64,000 bases of DNA, from contig NZ_BDDT01000004.1 in the NCBI RefSeq assembly GCF_001661495.1, positions 277,829 through 341,828 on the forward strand. Direction: 5' to 3'. The position numbers and the translations under genes are program-made. Source of the stretch: Pseudoalteromonas prydzensis. Its GTDB lineage: Bacteria; Pseudomonadota; Gammaproteobacteria; Enterobacterales; Alteromonadaceae. Below are positions 38,101-48,564 of this stretch, piece after piece. Under the pieces are notes generated by a model. It searched no databases and was not told where the DNA came from. It saw nothing but the letters and a program-made list of their open reading frames with translations. Each line of letters begins with the position of its first letter. Positions within the stretch are counted from its first letter, which is position 1.

Positions 38101-38947
38101 AGCGTACGCCTACCATGGCTTTGTGTTGATAGCCTTGTGATACGATAGGGCTGTTAGTAATTTCATCCGAAAACCATGTAGATAATAAGCCACCAAGGAA
38201 GACCCAGTGTTGATTTAGCGGATACTCGGCATGGAATTCAAAAATAACACTGACAGAGTTATCTGTTTGATAAACTGGCCGTTGAGCTGTTGCTTCATCT
38301 GCGGTAATGCCAAAATAATAGTTGGTAAAGTCAGCAGAGTACGCACTGATACCAACACCGGTACGAAACTCCCAGTTTTGCCAAGGTAAGATATGACTAA
38401 AAAAGCTATTGATGACCCAGCCGTTGTGGGCATTGGAAATATCGTGCAGGTACTCAAAAGAAATTTGTGAGTTTTCAAAGCGGCGGGTAAGTCGCAGGCC
38501 AGTATCAAAATCATACTTGCGACTGCGTATTCCTGCGAGTTCAGGAACAGTGCCACTGTTATAGAAATCGAGCCCTGTTTCATCAAATCCAGCTTGGATA
38601 TTAGTACCAAGAATATCGAGATCCCAATCATACTTATTGATAATGCTATAACCAATAATAATCCCACCACTAAGTTGGCTATGGTCAATATCTAAGTAAA
38701 AACGTTCGTAGGAAACAGCTAAGTTAATATCCAGTTCTAGGCCGTCACTGTACGAGTCCATGCCAACGAGATAAGAATCTTCGATATAATAACCAGCACC
38801 GGCACTCCAATCCCACGCAAAGCCCGAAGTGGGTTCTAAGGTGTTATCAGCATAATAACGGTTACTGGCATAGCTCGAGGTGCTCCATAAACCGACACAG
38901 ATCAATAATAACAGTAGTTTCTGTAGAGTGTGTTGGTTATATTGCAT
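38090..38947 (-). CDS. MipA/OmpV family outer-membrane protein (cassette 2)
   Basis: Predicted outer-membrane beta-barrel of 285 residues with a signal peptide (cut near SYA-SN) and a C-terminal aromatic (VGVRYVF). Several sections resemble MipA/OmpV proteins (WDWSAGAGYYIEDSYLVGMDSYSDGLELD). It is the first gene of cassette 2, the inverted counterpart of 26.7-29.9 kb, and is the same length as the cassette 1 member although the sequences have diverged. Confidence 0.8.
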   Translation of the reverse strand: MQYNQHTLQKLLLLLICVGLWSTSSYASNRYYADNTLEPTSGFAWDWSAGAGYYIEDSYLVGMDSYSDGLELDINLAVSYERFYLDIDHSQLSGGIIIGYSIINKYDWDLDILGTNIQAGFDETGLDFYNSGTVPELAGIRSRKYDFDTGLRLTRRFENSQISFEYLHDISNAHNGWVINSFFSHILPWQNWEFRTGVGISAYSADFTNYYFGITADEATAQRPVYQTDNSVSVIFEFHAEYPLNQHWVFLGGLLSTWFSDEITNSPIVSQGYQHKAMVGVRYVF

Positions 38948-39054
38948 CCATGATCCAAATAAATTAAGCAGCAGTTATTATGTGTATTATATTGTCAAAG
39001 AGTACCCTTGAACTGTAAAAAATTGTAGCCAGTAGTCATTATTTAAACATTAAC

Positions 39055-39864
39055 TCAATGTACTTTAATTTTATCGATTAAAATACTGCTTAAATAATAG
39101 TGCATCATAGGCGTTAGGGCGCTTACTTCAGTACGATTACAGGGACCTTGCAACTTTGTTAAACTGGTCATTTTTGAAATAGTTTTATAGCTTGGGATGT
39201 TGACATCTTGAGACGCTCTGGCAAGGCGTGCTTGCTCGGTATTTTGTTGATGAACAAATGTCGCAACTTCTAACTCATTACTGATAACTTGCTCTTCACT
39301 AAAGCTAAAGATAAGTGGTTCCCGATGGAAGCTTGCACTATCAATAGATGATTTACCAAACCATACCACATCGCCAGATGCTCGATGGATCAGTCGCATG
39401 CTAACTTCGCCATTAATTGTTGCGCACTGTTGAATTGGATATAACTTGGCAATTTCATCAAATAAGGCATACGGTTTAACCGGTGGCTGAACTTGATATT
39501 TCGTATCTTCAATAAAGTTTAACTCGAGCTGATGGATAGCAAGCGTGTAATCGCTATCGCCTTGCTCTACGACACGCAAACTCATTGTTGTTAATGCATC
39601 GGTAATCTGTTTAAACAGGGTATCAGTAACACTTGCTTTGTCTGCAACCACTCTCACCGTTTGGTTACGCGTTATTTTATGCGCAGGTAACTGGACTGAT
39701 TTTACTTTCGGCGAAGCGTGCTCTGTCTCATAGGAAACTTGAAAGCTTTGACTTTTTAATTGCGGCTTGAGCGGCATTTCTAAAGGCGCAGCAGGTTGCG
39801 GTGCAGTGACACAAGCTGTTGTTATGAAAGTGAAAAGCACAATTAATATATAACGAATAAACAC
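39055..39864 (-). CDS. Lipoprotein of unknown function
   Basis: I do not recognise this 269-residue lipoprotein. The start is GTG with AAGGG seven bases upstream, and the lipobox is TTAC (C18). The rest is soluble and mixed alpha/beta; segments such as VRVVADKASVTDTLFKQITDALTTMSLRVVE and INGEVSMRLIHRASGDVVWFGKS recall LpoB/CsgG-like or DUF799-type lipoproteins, but this is a weak impression. It is transcribed alone. Confidence 0.6.
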   Translation of the reverse strand: MFIRYILIVLFTFITTACVTAPQPAAPLEMPLKPQLKSQSFQVSYETEHASPKVKSVQLPAHKITRNQTVRVVADKASVTDTLFKQITDALTTMSLRVVEQGDSDYTLAIHQLELNFIEDTKYQVQPPVKPYALFDEIAKLYPIQQCATINGEVSMRLIHRASGDVVWFGKSSIDSASFHREPLIFSFSEEQVISNELEVATFVHQQNTEQARLARASQDVNIPSYKTISKMTSLTKLQGPCNRTEVSALTPMMHYYLSSILIDKIKVH

Positions 39865-39975
39865 TGTAAAACCCTTTAAAAACTCAATAATCGCGATATT
39901 GTACGTTAGTCTTAGTAAAACTTCATGGTATTATGAAGCTACGAACGTCTTAATTTAGATTAAAATAATAAAATA

Positions 39976-41154
39976 ATGAAGACCCAAGTACCGTTTATAT
40001 ACTCTTTTTTATTGCTCGCCTGTTTAGCGTTATTTCAGACGCACGTTTATGCGCGTGACCAACAATGGCATGAGCTTATCAGTGACTATAACCAACACCT
40101 TGAACATAAATTAAAAAGCAAAGGCATTCCTGGTGCTGCATTGTCGATAGTCAATGGCCCCGACGATAGTTATGTGCAGGGCTTTGGTGTTACAAAAATT
40201 AATAAAGGCCAAGCAGTCAATGCGCATACTCGATTTCGCTTAGCCTCTGTTTCAAAAACGTTTGCAGGCTCATTAACGGCAAAGCTTACTAGTGAAGGAA
40301 AATTTTCTTTAGATGATCCTGTCAGTAAATTTATACCTGCTTTTGCAAGTACTGGATATAAAAATCATTTAAAAGTTTTTCATTTACTTAGTCACTCCAG
40401 TGGTTTGGTCCCTAATGCGTATGACAACTTGATTGAATCAAGAATGAGCTACCCTGATATAGTTGAGAAGTTGCTCAGTGTTAAGCCTATCTGTCAGCCA
40501 GGGCAGTGTTATGGTTATCAAAATGTGATGTTTAGCTTGATTGATGAAGTGATCAAAGCCAGTACGAAAATGGATTATTCTCGGTGGCTGAATGAATTTA
40601 TCTTCTCTCCACTTAATATGAATGATGCTAGCCTCGGTTATGCAGCTATGATCAAAGATAATAATTATGCGTATCCACATGTAAGGGGTCGCAAGCGCTG
40701 GCATACAGCAAGATTGAAAAGAAATTACTATAAAGTATTACCAGCCGCTGGGGTTAACGCAAGTGCCAGCGATATGGCTATTTGGTTAAAGGCACAGTTA
40801 GGTTATTACCCAACCGTTTTATCAAGCGATGAGTTAGCAACGCAAACCAGGCCTTATACACATACAAAAAAAGAGTTACGTCGCAGAGTATGGAAAAAAC
40901 ACCTAACAGAAGCCTATTATGGTTTAGGTTGGCGGGTATACGATTATGACAATGAAACCCTCTATTATCACAGTGGCTGGGTGCAGGGTTACCGAAGTGA
41001 CCTTGTTGTTATACCCCATTTAAATATTGGTTTTAGCCTGATCCTGAATGCAGAAACGGGTGTTATTAATGAATTAACCACAGAATTTATCGACCGTGCA
41101 TTGGCGTATAAACGTGCGCAGCAAGTTGCAGCACATAATACCAAGCCGCAATAA
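39976..41154 (+). CDS. Exported serine hydrolase (beta-lactamase class C/DD-peptidase fold)
   Basis: Protein of 392 residues with a signal peptide (near VYA-RD). The serine penicillin-recognising fold motifs are visible: S91-x-x-K94 (LASVSKTF), Y181-x-N183 (GYQN) and the late HSG (YYHSGWVQGY). It could be an esterase, a DD-carboxypeptidase or a beta-lactamase; the sequence alone does not decide, and no ampR is adjacent. The ribosome site is weak. Confidence 0.85.
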   Translation: MKTQVPFIYSFLLLACLALFQTHVYARDQQWHELISDYNQHLEHKLKSKGIPGAALSIVNGPDDSYVQGFGVTKINKGQAVNAHTRFRLASVSKTFAGSLTAKLTSEGKFSLDDPVSKFIPAFASTGYKNHLKVFHLLSHSSGLVPNAYDNLIESRMSYPDIVEKLLSVKPICQPGQCYGYQNVMFSLIDEVIKASTKMDYSRWLNEFIFSPLNMNDASLGYAAMIKDNNYAYPHVRGRKRWHTARLKRNYYKVLPAAGVNASASDMAIWLKAQLGYYPTVLSSDELATQTRPYTHTKKELRRRVWKKHLTEAYYGLGWRVYDYDNETLYYHSGWVQGYRSDLVVIPHLNIGFSLILNAETGVINELTTEFIDRALAYKRAQQVAAHNTKPQ

Positions 41155-41313
41155 TACTAAATCATTTTGAGGGATTAAACCTGACGCTAACGGCGTTAAA
41201 AATTTCTGATTTAGAACAACTAAATAACGAAATTTTTGCCTTGTTATCGACGAGGTTTTCTTGCCTCAAAGTTGACTCCTTAATTAAGCGAATTGGTATA
41301 AAGAGGAAAATAA
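41155..41313. repeat. Possible dispersed intergenic element
   Basis: This 159-base stretch contains short dyads (acgctaacggcgt) and ends in ccttaattaagcgaattggtat, a motif that, from memory, recurs between genes in Pseudoalteromonas and relatives. Only one copy is visible here, so its repeat nature is inferred. Confidence 0.35.
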
Positions 41314-41790
41314 ATGAAATATGTTTTAGCGAGTTTATTATTGTTATTTGCTGCTAATGTGAGCGCGGCACCAGAGACTATTTTTTTATTTCGCCATAGT
41401 GAAAAGTTAACCGGCAGCGATCCTCACCTATCTGAAGCAGGCAATAACAGAGCAAAACAGCTGTTGAATTTGTTCAGTCAGGAAAAGCCAAACGCTGTAT
41501 ATAGTACTGCTTATAATCGCACGATTGAAACAGCAACACCTTTGGCTGAGCATTTCGGCTTACCAATTAAAACCTATGACCCACGTGATTTGGCCGAGTT
41601 TAAACAAACTGTGATGGCAGAAAACGGTGTGGTTGTTATTGTCGGGCATAGTAATACCACACCGGAATTAGCGGCATTAATAGCACAAGTCGCGGTTGAA
41701 AAAATGCCAGAAACTGAGTTTGACCGTTATTTTATCTTACAAAAAGTAGGGCAAGGCTATCAATTGAGTCGTTTAAAGATGAATTTTTGA
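41314..41790 (+). CDS. Exported histidine phosphatase-family protein (SixA-like)
   Basis: Periplasmic protein of 158 residues with a signal peptide (near VSA-AP). The phosphohistidine motif is RHSEK (R27, H28) instead of RHG, with the second histidine in VGHSNTTPE and the conserved arginine in YNRTIET. It has the short phosphoglycerate mutase-like fold. The substrate is unknown; the signal peptide separates it from cytoplasmic SixA. Confidence 0.83.
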   Translation: MKYVLASLLLLFAANVSAAPETIFLFRHSEKLTGSDPHLSEAGNNRAKQLLNLFSQEKPNAVYSTAYNRTIETATPLAEHFGLPIKTYDPRDLAEFKQTVMAENGVVVIVGHSNTTPELAALIAQVAVEKMPETEFDRYFILQKVGQGYQLSRLKMNF

Positions 41791-41840
41791 GCACCACGAT
41801 ATATTTCTTTACAATTTATTGGCGTCTAGCCGCAGGCATA

Positions 41841-41869
41841 AAAAAACCAGCAGCAGCTGGTTTTTTTTT
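41841..41869. terminator. Bidirectional terminator between the phosphatase gene and yhbY
   Basis: The stem aaaaaaccagc / gctggtttttt has a loop agca and long A- and T-runs, between convergent genes. Confidence 0.88.
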
Positions 41870-41886
41870 GCAAAGCATAGAAATAA

Positions 41887-42183
41887 TTAATTACGTGGTA
41901 ATTGAATTTTCTTTTCTTCACTTTGACGATAAAGCACAAGGGTGTGACCGATTGTCTGTAATTTCTCTGCACCGGTTTCACGAATAATAGCTTCAAAAAT
42001 CAGGGCTTTAGTCTCACGATCATCAGTTGGCACTTTTACTTTGATAAGTTCGTGAATTTCTAAAGCGCTTTGAATTTCAACTAATACACCTTCTGTTAAA
42101 CCGTTAGAACCTAGTAATACTACAGGTTTTAGAGAGTGTGCTTGACCTTTTAAAAACTGCTTTTGTTTGTTCGATAATTTCAT
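41887..42183 (-). CDS. yhbY: YhbY family RNA-binding protein (CRM domain)
   Basis: Single-domain CRS1/YhbY protein of 98 residues that associates with pre-50S ribosomal particles. It has the family motifs LKGQAHSLKPVVLLGSNGLTEGV and the C-terminal GHTLVLYR. It is divergent from rlmE, the usual arrangement in gammaproteobacteria. Confidence 0.94.
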   Translation of the reverse strand: MKLSNKQKQFLKGQAHSLKPVVLLGSNGLTEGVLVEIQSALEIHELIKVKVPTDDRETKALIFEAIIRETGAEKLQTIGHTLVLYRQSEEKKIQLPRN

Positions 42184-42271
42184 GTTGTTACAAATTTTGC
42201 TGAATATGGCTTGAATTAAGGGTATTCTAACGCCATCTAGAGAATATTACTAATTAGTTGCGTGATAATTT

Positions 42272-42901
42272 ATGACGAATAAAAAACTTTCGGCCAGTTC
42301 ACAGCGATGGTTGAAGGAACATTTTGATGATCCTTATGTTCACGAGGCACAAAAGAAAGGTTGGCGTTCTCGTGCGATTTTTAAACTCGACGAGATCCAA
42401 AATAAAGATAAATTACTACGCCCAGCCATGACTGTGGTTGATTTGGGAGCTGCCCCGGGAAGCTGGTCACAGTATTTAGCAGAAAAAGTAGGTGATAAAG
42501 GGCAAGTTATTGCTTGTGATATATTACCTATGGATTCACTGGCTGGCGTTGATTTTTTACAAGGAGATTTCCGAGAAGAAGCTGTTTTAGATGCGTTATT
42601 AAATCGCATTGATGGTAAAAATGTTGATGTGGTGCTTTCAGATATGGCACCCAATATGAGTGGTAATAGCTCAGTTGACCAAGCTGGTAGTATGTATTTA
42701 GTGGAATTAGCATTAGATATGTGTAGCCAGGTTTTAAAGAAAAATGGTGCATTTGTGGTAAAAGTATTCCAAGGTGAAGGCTTTGATGAATTCTTAAAAA
42801 CAGTGCGTGATAGCTTTAAAACTGTAAAAATCCGTAAACCCGACGCCTCACGTCCACGATCACGTGAAGTATATATAGTAGCGACAGGCTACAAACTGTA
42901 G
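42272..42901 (+). CDS. rlmE: 23S rRNA (uridine2552-2'-O)-methyltransferase RlmE (RrmJ/FtsJ)
   Basis: SAM-dependent methyltransferase that modifies U2552 in the A-loop of 23S rRNA. The 209-residue protein has the catalytic tetrad region ([37 protein letters not shown]) and the SAM site [14 protein letters not shown]. It is followed 57 bases later by ftsH, the conserved order. Confidence 0.96.
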   Translation: MTNKKLSASSQRWLKEHFDDPYVHEAQKKGWRSRAIFKLDEIQNKDKLLRPAMTVVDLGAAPGSWSQYLAEKVGDKGQVIACDILPMDSLAGVDFLQGDFREEAVLDALLNRIDGKNVDVVLSDMAPNMSGNSSVDQAGSMYLVELALDMCSQVLKKNGAFVVKVFQGEGFDEFLKTVRDSFKTVKIRKPDASRPRSREVYIVATGYKL

Positions 42902-42958
42902 TACAGTTGTCAGGCGTTTAGTTGAATTTAAATTAATTGGATACAAGAGGTTAACCCC

Positions 42959-44908
42959 TTGAGCGATATGGCGAAAAATCTAATACTCTGGCTGGTCATT
43001 GCAGTAGTGCTAATGTCAGTGTTTCAGAGCTTTAATGGTGGCGATCAAGTAGATCGTCAAACTAGTTACAGTCAATTTGTAAAAGATGCTCGAAGTGGCG
43101 CTATACAAGAAGTGGCAATAGAAAGCACCAGTGGCACAATTACTGGTACTAAAACCAATGGCGAGCGTTTTCAAACGATCATGCCTATTTATGACAAAGA
43201 CATTCTTAATGACTTATTAAAAAGTGATGTGAATGTCAAAGGTGTTAAGCCTGAAGAGCAATCTTTCTTAGCGAGCATCTTAATTTCATGGTTCCCAATG
43301 TTATTACTGATTGGGGTATGGATTTTCTTCATGCGTCAAATGCAAGGCGGCGGTGGCAAAGGTGCTATGTCGTTTGGTAAAAGTAAAGCACGCTTAATGA
43401 GCGAAGACCAAATTAAAACCACGTTTGCTGATGTTGCAGGTTGTGACGAAGCAAAAGAAGATGTGACAGAGCTGGTGGATTTCTTACGTGATCCGTCAAA
43501 GTTCCAAAAACTCGGTGGTAGTATTCCTAAAGGCGTACTAATGGTAGGCCCTCCAGGTACGGGTAAAACTTTGCTTGCTAAAGCGGTTGCTGGTGAAGCG
43601 AAAGTACCGTTTTTTACTATCTCAGGTTCTGATTTTGTAGAAATGTTTGTCGGTGTTGGTGCATCGCGTGTTCGTGATATGTTTGAGCAAGCGAAAAAAG
43701 CAGCGCCGTGTATCATCTTTATTGATGAGATTGATGCCGTAGGACGCAAACGTGGCGCTGGTATGGGTGGTGGTCACGATGAGCGTGAGCAAACACTTAA
43801 CCAAATGCTTGTTGAGATGGATGGTTTTGAAGGTAACGAAGGGATTATCGTCATTGCTGCGACTAACCGTCCAGATGTACTTGATCCTGCGCTACTTCGT
43901 CCTGGTCGTTTTGACCGTCAAGTTGTGGTTGGTTTACCAGATATTCGTGGCCGTGAGCAGATCCTAAAAGTACACATGCGTAAAGTACCATTAGGTGACA
44001 ACGTTGAAGCGTCAGTTATTGCGCGTGGTACACCTGGTTTCTCTGGTGCTGATTTAGCAAACTTAGTCAACGAAGCTGCACTTTATGCCGCACGTGGTAA
44101 TAAACGTGTTGTTAGCATGGCTGAATTTGATGCCGCTAAAGATAAAATCATGATGGGCGCAGAGCGCAAGACCATGGTGATGAGCGAGAAAGAAAAAGAA
44201 ATGACTGCGTACCACGAAGCGGGTCACGCAATCGTGGGTCGTATCGTGCCTGAGCATGATCCTGTTTATAAAGTATCTATTATTCCACGCGGCCGTGCCC
44301 TTGGTGTGACTATGTACTTACCTGAACAAGACCGTGTTAGCCACTCTAAAGAGCTACTGGAATCAATGATTTCAAGCTTATATGGTGGTCGTATCGCTGA
44401 AGCACTTATTTATGGTGAAGATAAAGTGACTACAGGTGCAAGTAACGATATTGAACGCGCAACAGATATTGCCCGTAAAATGGTTACTCAGTGGGGTCTA
44501 AGTGAGAAGTTAGGTCCATTAATGTACACTGAAGATCAAAATGAGATGTACATGGGTGGCGGCGGTGGCCGTGCTATGAGCATGTCAGATGAAACAGCCA
44601 AAGTAATTGATGCAGAAGTTCGTTCGTTATCAGATCGTAACTATCAACGTGCTGAGCAAATCTTAAAAGATCATATTGATATTTTGCATTCAATGAAAGA
44701 TGCATTAATGAAATATGAAACAATTGATGCAAAGCAAATTGATGACTTAATGGCACGTCAGCCTGTGCGCGAACCGCGCGATGCGCATGACCGTCGTGAT
44801 AATACGGATAAACCGGCTTCTGCTGAGACAAAAGCAGAGCCAGTTGCTGAAAAAGACGACAAACCAGCACAAAAAGATGAAACAAATCTTGATGACAAAG
44901 CTGAATAA
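42959..44908 (+). CDS. ftsH: ATP-dependent zinc metalloprotease FtsH
   Basis: Membrane-bound AAA+ protease that degrades misfolded membrane proteins and regulators such as LpxC. The 649-residue protein has two N-terminal membrane helices (about residues 5-23 and 103-122), Walker A GPPGTGKT, Walker B FIDEID and the zinc site HEAGH, with an acidic, Lys-rich C-terminal tail. AGAGG at about 42946-42950 fits a TTG start at 42959 better than the ATG three codons later, so TTG is used. Confidence 0.96.
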   Translation: MSDMAKNLILWLVIAVVLMSVFQSFNGGDQVDRQTSYSQFVKDARSGAIQEVAIESTSGTITGTKTNGERFQTIMPIYDKDILNDLLKSDVNVKGVKPEEQSFLASILISWFPMLLLIGVWIFFMRQMQGGGGKGAMSFGKSKARLMSEDQIKTTFADVAGCDEAKEDVTELVDFLRDPSKFQKLGGSIPKGVLMVGPPGTGKTLLAKAVAGEAKVPFFTISGSDFVEMFVGVGASRVRDMFEQAKKAAPCIIFIDEIDAVGRKRGAGMGGGHDEREQTLNQMLVEMDGFEGNEGIIVIAATNRPDVLDPALLRPGRFDRQVVVGLPDIRGREQILKVHMRKVPLGDNVEASVIARGTPGFSGADLANLVNEAALYAARGNKRVVSMAEFDAAKDKIMMGAERKTMVMSEKEKEMTAYHEAGHAIVGRIVPEHDPVYKVSIIPRGRALGVTMYLPEQDRVSHSKELLESMISSLYGGRIAEALIYGEDKVTTGASNDIERATDIARKMVTQWGLSEKLGPLMYTEDQNEMYMGGGGGRAMSMSDETAKVIDAEVRSLSDRNYQRAEQILKDHIDILHSMKDALMKYETIDAKQIDDLMARQPVREPRDAHDRRDNTDKPASAETKAEPVAEKDDKPAQKDETNLDDKAE

Positions 44909-44928
44909 CCGTTAAAATAGCACTATCA

Positions 44929-44956
44929 AAAGCCCCGATTGTCGGGGCTTTTTTGT
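44929..44956 (+). terminator. ftsH terminator
   Basis: The stem aaagccccga / tcggggcttt is followed by a T-run. Confidence 0.88.
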
Positions 44957-45009
44957 AGTTTTGAATTAAACTATTAATATCAATGCAATGGATGTATTGA
45001 AGGTGATAG

Positions 45010-45870
45010 ATGACCACAGTTGATTTACCTAGAGGTCGCAGTTTACACCTCGACACCCCAGTGATAATGGGGATTTTGAATGTCACTCCAGATTCTTTCT
45101 CAGACGGCGGACGCTACTATCAAACAGACAGCGCTGTCATAAAAGCCCAAGCCTTATTAGCCGATGGCGCTACGATACTCGATATTGGTGGTGAATCGAC
45201 ACGTCCAGGTGCGCCTGATGTAAGCCTGGAGGATGAATTAGCCAGAGTTATACCGGCAATTGAGGCTATTCGTGCTCACAGCGATAGTGCCGTGAATGAA
45301 TGCATTATTTCGATTGATACCAGTAAAAGTGAAGTAATGCGCCAAGCGATTTTAGCTGGGGCTGACATCATCAATGATGTGCGTGCTTTGCAAGAAGCCA
45401 ATGCGCTAGCCACGGTTGCGCAGTTTCCAGACGTTGCAGTGTGCTTAATGCACATGCAAGGTCAACCGCGCACCATGCAAAGCGATCCTCAGTATGATGA
45501 TTTATTTGATGATATAAATCTGTTTTTCACGCAGCGGATCAAGGCGTGCGAAACAGCGGGGATTCAGCGTCAGCGACTTATTCTAGACCCCGGATTTGGC
45601 TTTGGTAAAACCCTTAGTCACAATTTTCAAATACTGGCGCGGTTTAATGAATTTAACCACTTTGGTTTACCTGTTTTGGCAGGACTCTCGCGCAAGTCAA
45701 TGCTTGGCAACTTATTAAATAGACAAACAAACGAACGCCTTGCAGGTAGTTTAGCTGGGGCATTAATTGCAGCGCAAAACGGCGCAAAGATTATTCGTGT
45801 ACATGATGTAAAAGAAACCGCAGATGTGCTTGGCGTATGGCAAGCCTGCGAACAAGGAATTAAAAAATGA
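45010..45870 (+). CDS. folP: Dihydropteroate synthase FolP
   Basis: Joins 7,8-dihydropterin pyrophosphate and p-aminobenzoate in folate synthesis; target of sulfonamides. The 286-residue TIM-barrel protein has [24 protein letters not shown], and DPGFGFGKT. All expected substrate residues appear present. It overlaps glmM by four bases (ATGA). Confidence 0.95.
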   Translation: MTTVDLPRGRSLHLDTPVIMGILNVTPDSFSDGGRYYQTDSAVIKAQALLADGATILDIGGESTRPGAPDVSLEDELARVIPAIEAIRAHSDSAVNECIISIDTSKSEVMRQAILAGADIINDVRALQEANALATVAQFPDVAVCLMHMQGQPRTMQSDPQYDDLFDDINLFFTQRIKACETAGIQRQRLILDPGFGFGKTLSHNFQILARFNEFNHFGLPVLAGLSRKSMLGNLLNRQTNERLAGSLAGALIAAQNGAKIIRVHDVKETADVLGVWQACEQGIKK

Positions 45871-47216
45871 ATGAAAGAAAATATTTTGGCACCGATGGTG
45901 TGCGTGGCATGGTGGGTGAATACCCAATTACTCCTGAATTTGCGCTTAAGTTAGGCTGGGCGGCAGGTAAGGTGTTATCAAAAAATGGCACTAAAAAAGT
46001 CATCATTGGTAAAGATACCCGTATTTCAGGTTATATGTTAGAAACCTCGCTTGAGGCAGGCTTAATTGCCGCTGGCATCGATGTGGTGTTACTTGGCCCA
46101 ATGCCAACCCCCGCCGTTGCGTACCTAACGCAAACGTTTCGCGCCGAAGCGGGTATAGTGATCAGCGCCTCTCATAATCCATATCACGATAACGGCATCA
46201 AGTTTTTTTGCGGACGAGGCTTAAAACTGGCTGATGAAGTAGAATTACAAATTGAAGCGATGCTTGATGAACCGATGACCTGTGTTGCGTCAGATAAGCT
46301 AGGTAAAGCCCGCCGTTTAGAAAGCGCAGATGGCCGTTATATTGAGTTTTGTAAAAGCCAGTTTCCGCAAGGTTTGTCGTTAGAAGGCTTAAAAATTGTT
46401 TTAGATTGTGCCAACGGCGCAACCTATCATATTGCGCCATCAGTGATGCGCGAGCTTGGCGCTGAGATTATTTGCCATGCTTGCGAGCCCAATGGTGTCA
46501 ATATAAATCTTGAATGTGGTGCAACCCATGTTGATGCATTAAAACGCAAAGTATTAGAGCATAATGCGGATGTAGGTATTGCCTATGACGGTGATGGCGA
46601 CCGCGTAATGATGGTCGATCATAATGGCCGTGTATTTGATGGCGACGATATTGTTTACATTATTGCCTGCCAAGCAGCTAATGATGACATGCTAGGCGGT
46701 GGCGTTGTCGGCACTGTGATGTCAAATATGGGGCTTGAAAATGCACTCAAAACTAAAGGTATTGAGTTTGCCCGCAGTAAAGTGGGTGACCGCTATGTAA
46801 TGGAATTACTGCAAGAGAAAGGCTGGAAAATCGGTGGTGAAAGTTCAGGCCATGTATTGAATCTTGACTTGATCAGCACCGGCGACGGTATTATCTCAAG
46901 CTTGCAAGTACTTGCTGCAATGGTTGCACAAAACCGCACACTCAAAGATTTAGGTGCGGGTTTTGTTAAATACCCAATGAAGATGATTAATGTACGCTAC
47001 AAAGCGGGCACCGATCCAACGCAAGCGCCAGAAGTGATTGCAGCCGTTGCTAACGTTGAAGAGCAACTTGCTGGTAAAGGCCGTGTATTATTACGTAAAT
47101 CTGGCACTGAGCCGGTTGTGCGTGTCATGGTCGAAGCCGAAGAAGAGAAAGTAGTGCTTGATAGTGCACAAAAAATTGCCGCAGTTGTTGAATCTATGAG
47201 CAAACAAACTGATTAA
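45867..47216 (+). CDS. glmM: Phosphoglucosamine mutase GlmM
   Basis: Converts glucosamine-6-phosphate to glucosamine-1-phosphate for peptidoglycan and LPS precursor synthesis. The 449-residue protein has the phospho-serine site [15 protein letters not shown], the metal loop DGDGDR and the sugar-binding GGESSGH. It is coupled to folP. Confidence 0.96.
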   Translation: MNERKYFGTDGVRGMVGEYPITPEFALKLGWAAGKVLSKNGTKKVIIGKDTRISGYMLETSLEAGLIAAGIDVVLLGPMPTPAVAYLTQTFRAEAGIVISASHNPYHDNGIKFFCGRGLKLADEVELQIEAMLDEPMTCVASDKLGKARRLESADGRYIEFCKSQFPQGLSLEGLKIVLDCANGATYHIAPSVMRELGAEIICHACEPNGVNINLECGATHVDALKRKVLEHNADVGIAYDGDGDRVMMVDHNGRVFDGDDIVYIIACQAANDDMLGGGVVGTVMSNMGLENALKTKGIEFARSKVGDRYVMELLQEKGWKIGGESSGHVLNLDLISTGDGIISSLQVLAAMVAQNRTLKDLGAGFVKYPMKMINVRYKAGTDPTQAPEVIAAVANVEEQLAGKGRVLLRKSGTEPVVRVMVEAEEEKVVLDSAQKIAAVVESMSKQTD

Positions 47217-47288
47217 GAACAATAACCTCTTGTAACTTTGGGCGAGTCGAGTTACTATCTCGCCCGCTTTCTAATGTGGAGTGGAAAA

Positions 47289-48038
47289 ATGGCAATACGC
47301 AAGCCAATGGTCGCAGGCAATTGGAAAATGAACGGCTCAAAGGAGTTAGTTCAGCAATTATCTGACGCAATCAACAACGTAAAATCAGCAGAGATAGACG
47401 TTGTGGTGTTTCCACCTTACCCATTGTTATCTATGCTAATCGCAACAGGTGTAACAACAGGGGCACAGACGGTTTCTGAAAATGAACCGGGTGCATTTAC
47501 TGGTGAAGTTGATGCACAATTGATTAAAGATTTAGGTGGCGAATATACCTTAGTTGGCCATTCTGAACGCCGCAGTATTTATGGCGAAAGCAATGACACT
47601 GTTGCTGCTAAGTTTGCTCGCGCACAACAAGTAGGTTTAACGCCTATTTTATGTGTTGGTGAAAGTGAACAACAGCGAGAGCAAGGTCAAACTGAATTAG
47701 TGGTTGCTGCACAAATTGATGCAGTAATTGATAAATTAGGTCTAGCAGCACTGAAAGATTCTGTGATAGCATACGAGCCCGTTTGGGCCATTGGCACAGG
47801 TAAGACTGCATCGCCTGAACAAGCACAACATGTGCACAAATTTATCCGTGATAAAATTGCTGCCATAAGCAGTGATTTAGCACAAGGGCTGACCATTCTT
47901 TACGGTGGCAGCGTAAATGAAAAAAATAGCGAATTATTATTTGCACAACCAGATATAGACGGCGGGCTTATTGGTGGCGCTAGTCTAAAAGCAGATTTAT
48001 TTACTGCAATCTGTGAAAGTGCAAAAGGGACCGTATAA
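47289..48038 (+). CDS. tpiA: Triosephosphate isomerase TpiA
   Basis: Interconverts glyceraldehyde-3-phosphate and dihydroxyacetone phosphate. The 249-residue TIM-barrel has the N-terminal GNWKMNGS, the catalytic H in VGHSERR and E in AYEPVWAIGTGK, and the phosphate-binding GGS. A longer open frame exists upstream, but GGAG in front of the ATG at 47289 and the family start MAIRKPMVAGN fix the start. Confidence 0.96.
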   Translation: MAIRKPMVAGNWKMNGSKELVQQLSDAINNVKSAEIDVVVFPPYPLLSMLIATGVTTGAQTVSENEPGAFTGEVDAQLIKDLGGEYTLVGHSERRSIYGESNDTVAAKFARAQQVGLTPILCVGESEQQREQGQTELVVAAQIDAVIDKLGLAALKDSVIAYEPVWAIGTGKTASPEQAQHVHKFIRDKIAAISSDLAQGLTILYGGSVNEKNSELLFAQPDIDGGLIGGASLKADLFTAICESAKGTV

Positions 48039-48039
48039 G

Positions 48040-48390
48040 ATGTACGAAATTTTATTAGTAGTTTATTTAGTTGTTGCTTTAGCGCTTGTTGGTATGGTTT
48101 TAATTCAACAAGGCAAAGGCGCAGATATGGGTTCATCATTTGGTGCTGGCGCTTCTGGAACTGTTTTTGGTTCATCAGGCGCAGGTAACTTTATGACTAA
48201 AACAACCACAATCTTAGCCAGTATTTTCTTTGTGCTAAGTATTGTACTAGGTAACTTAACTGCAGGTCAGATCAAAAAGACTGACGAGTGGGAAAACCTA
48301 GAAGCAGCACCAGCAGTTGAAACTGTTGCTCCGGCAGCTGATGATGTTCCAGTAACATCTACGAAAGAGAAATCTGACGTACCAAATTAA
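48040..48390 (+). CDS. secG: Protein translocase subunit SecG
   Basis: Accessory subunit of the SecYEG channel. The 116-residue protein has two membrane helices (about residues 2-21 and 53-72), the loop IQQGKGADMGSSFGAGASGTVFGS, and a variable acidic C-terminus. The ATG at 48040, one base after the tpiA stop, gives the normal N-terminus. tRNA-Leu follows, as in E. coli. Confidence 0.95.
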   Translation: MYEILLVVYLVVALALVGMVLIQQGKGADMGSSFGAGASGTVFGSSGAGNFMTKTTTILASIFFVLSIVLGNLTAGQIKKTDEWENLEAAPAVETVAPAADDVPVTSTKEKSDVPN

Positions 48391-48473
48391 TACTTGTAAC
48401 AAGTATTGTTAGACGATTTATTCTCCTCAAATAAATCATTGAGTTTAACACCTAAAGCGAAAGCTTTAACAAT

Positions 48474-48558
48474 GCGGTTGTGGTGGAATTGGTAGACACG
48501 CTACCTTGAGGGGGTAGTGCTTTCGGGCGTGGGGGTTCAAGTCCCCCCAACCGCACCA
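48474..48558 (+). tRNA. leuU: tRNA-Leu (anticodon GAG)
   Basis: Folds as a long-arm tRNA with acceptor GCGGTTG pairing CAACCGC, an anticodon arm CTACC-TTGAGGG-GGTAG giving anticodon GAG, a variable arm, the TTCAAGT loop and an encoded CCA end. It closely resembles E. coli leuU and has the same neighbour, secG. Confidence 0.96.
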
Positions 48559-48564
48559 TATTAG

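Noticed and set aside
44574..45086. Long minus-strand open frame of 170 codons across the ftsH end and folP start
   Set aside because: It overlaps two certain genes and a terminator, and has no recognisable protein pattern.
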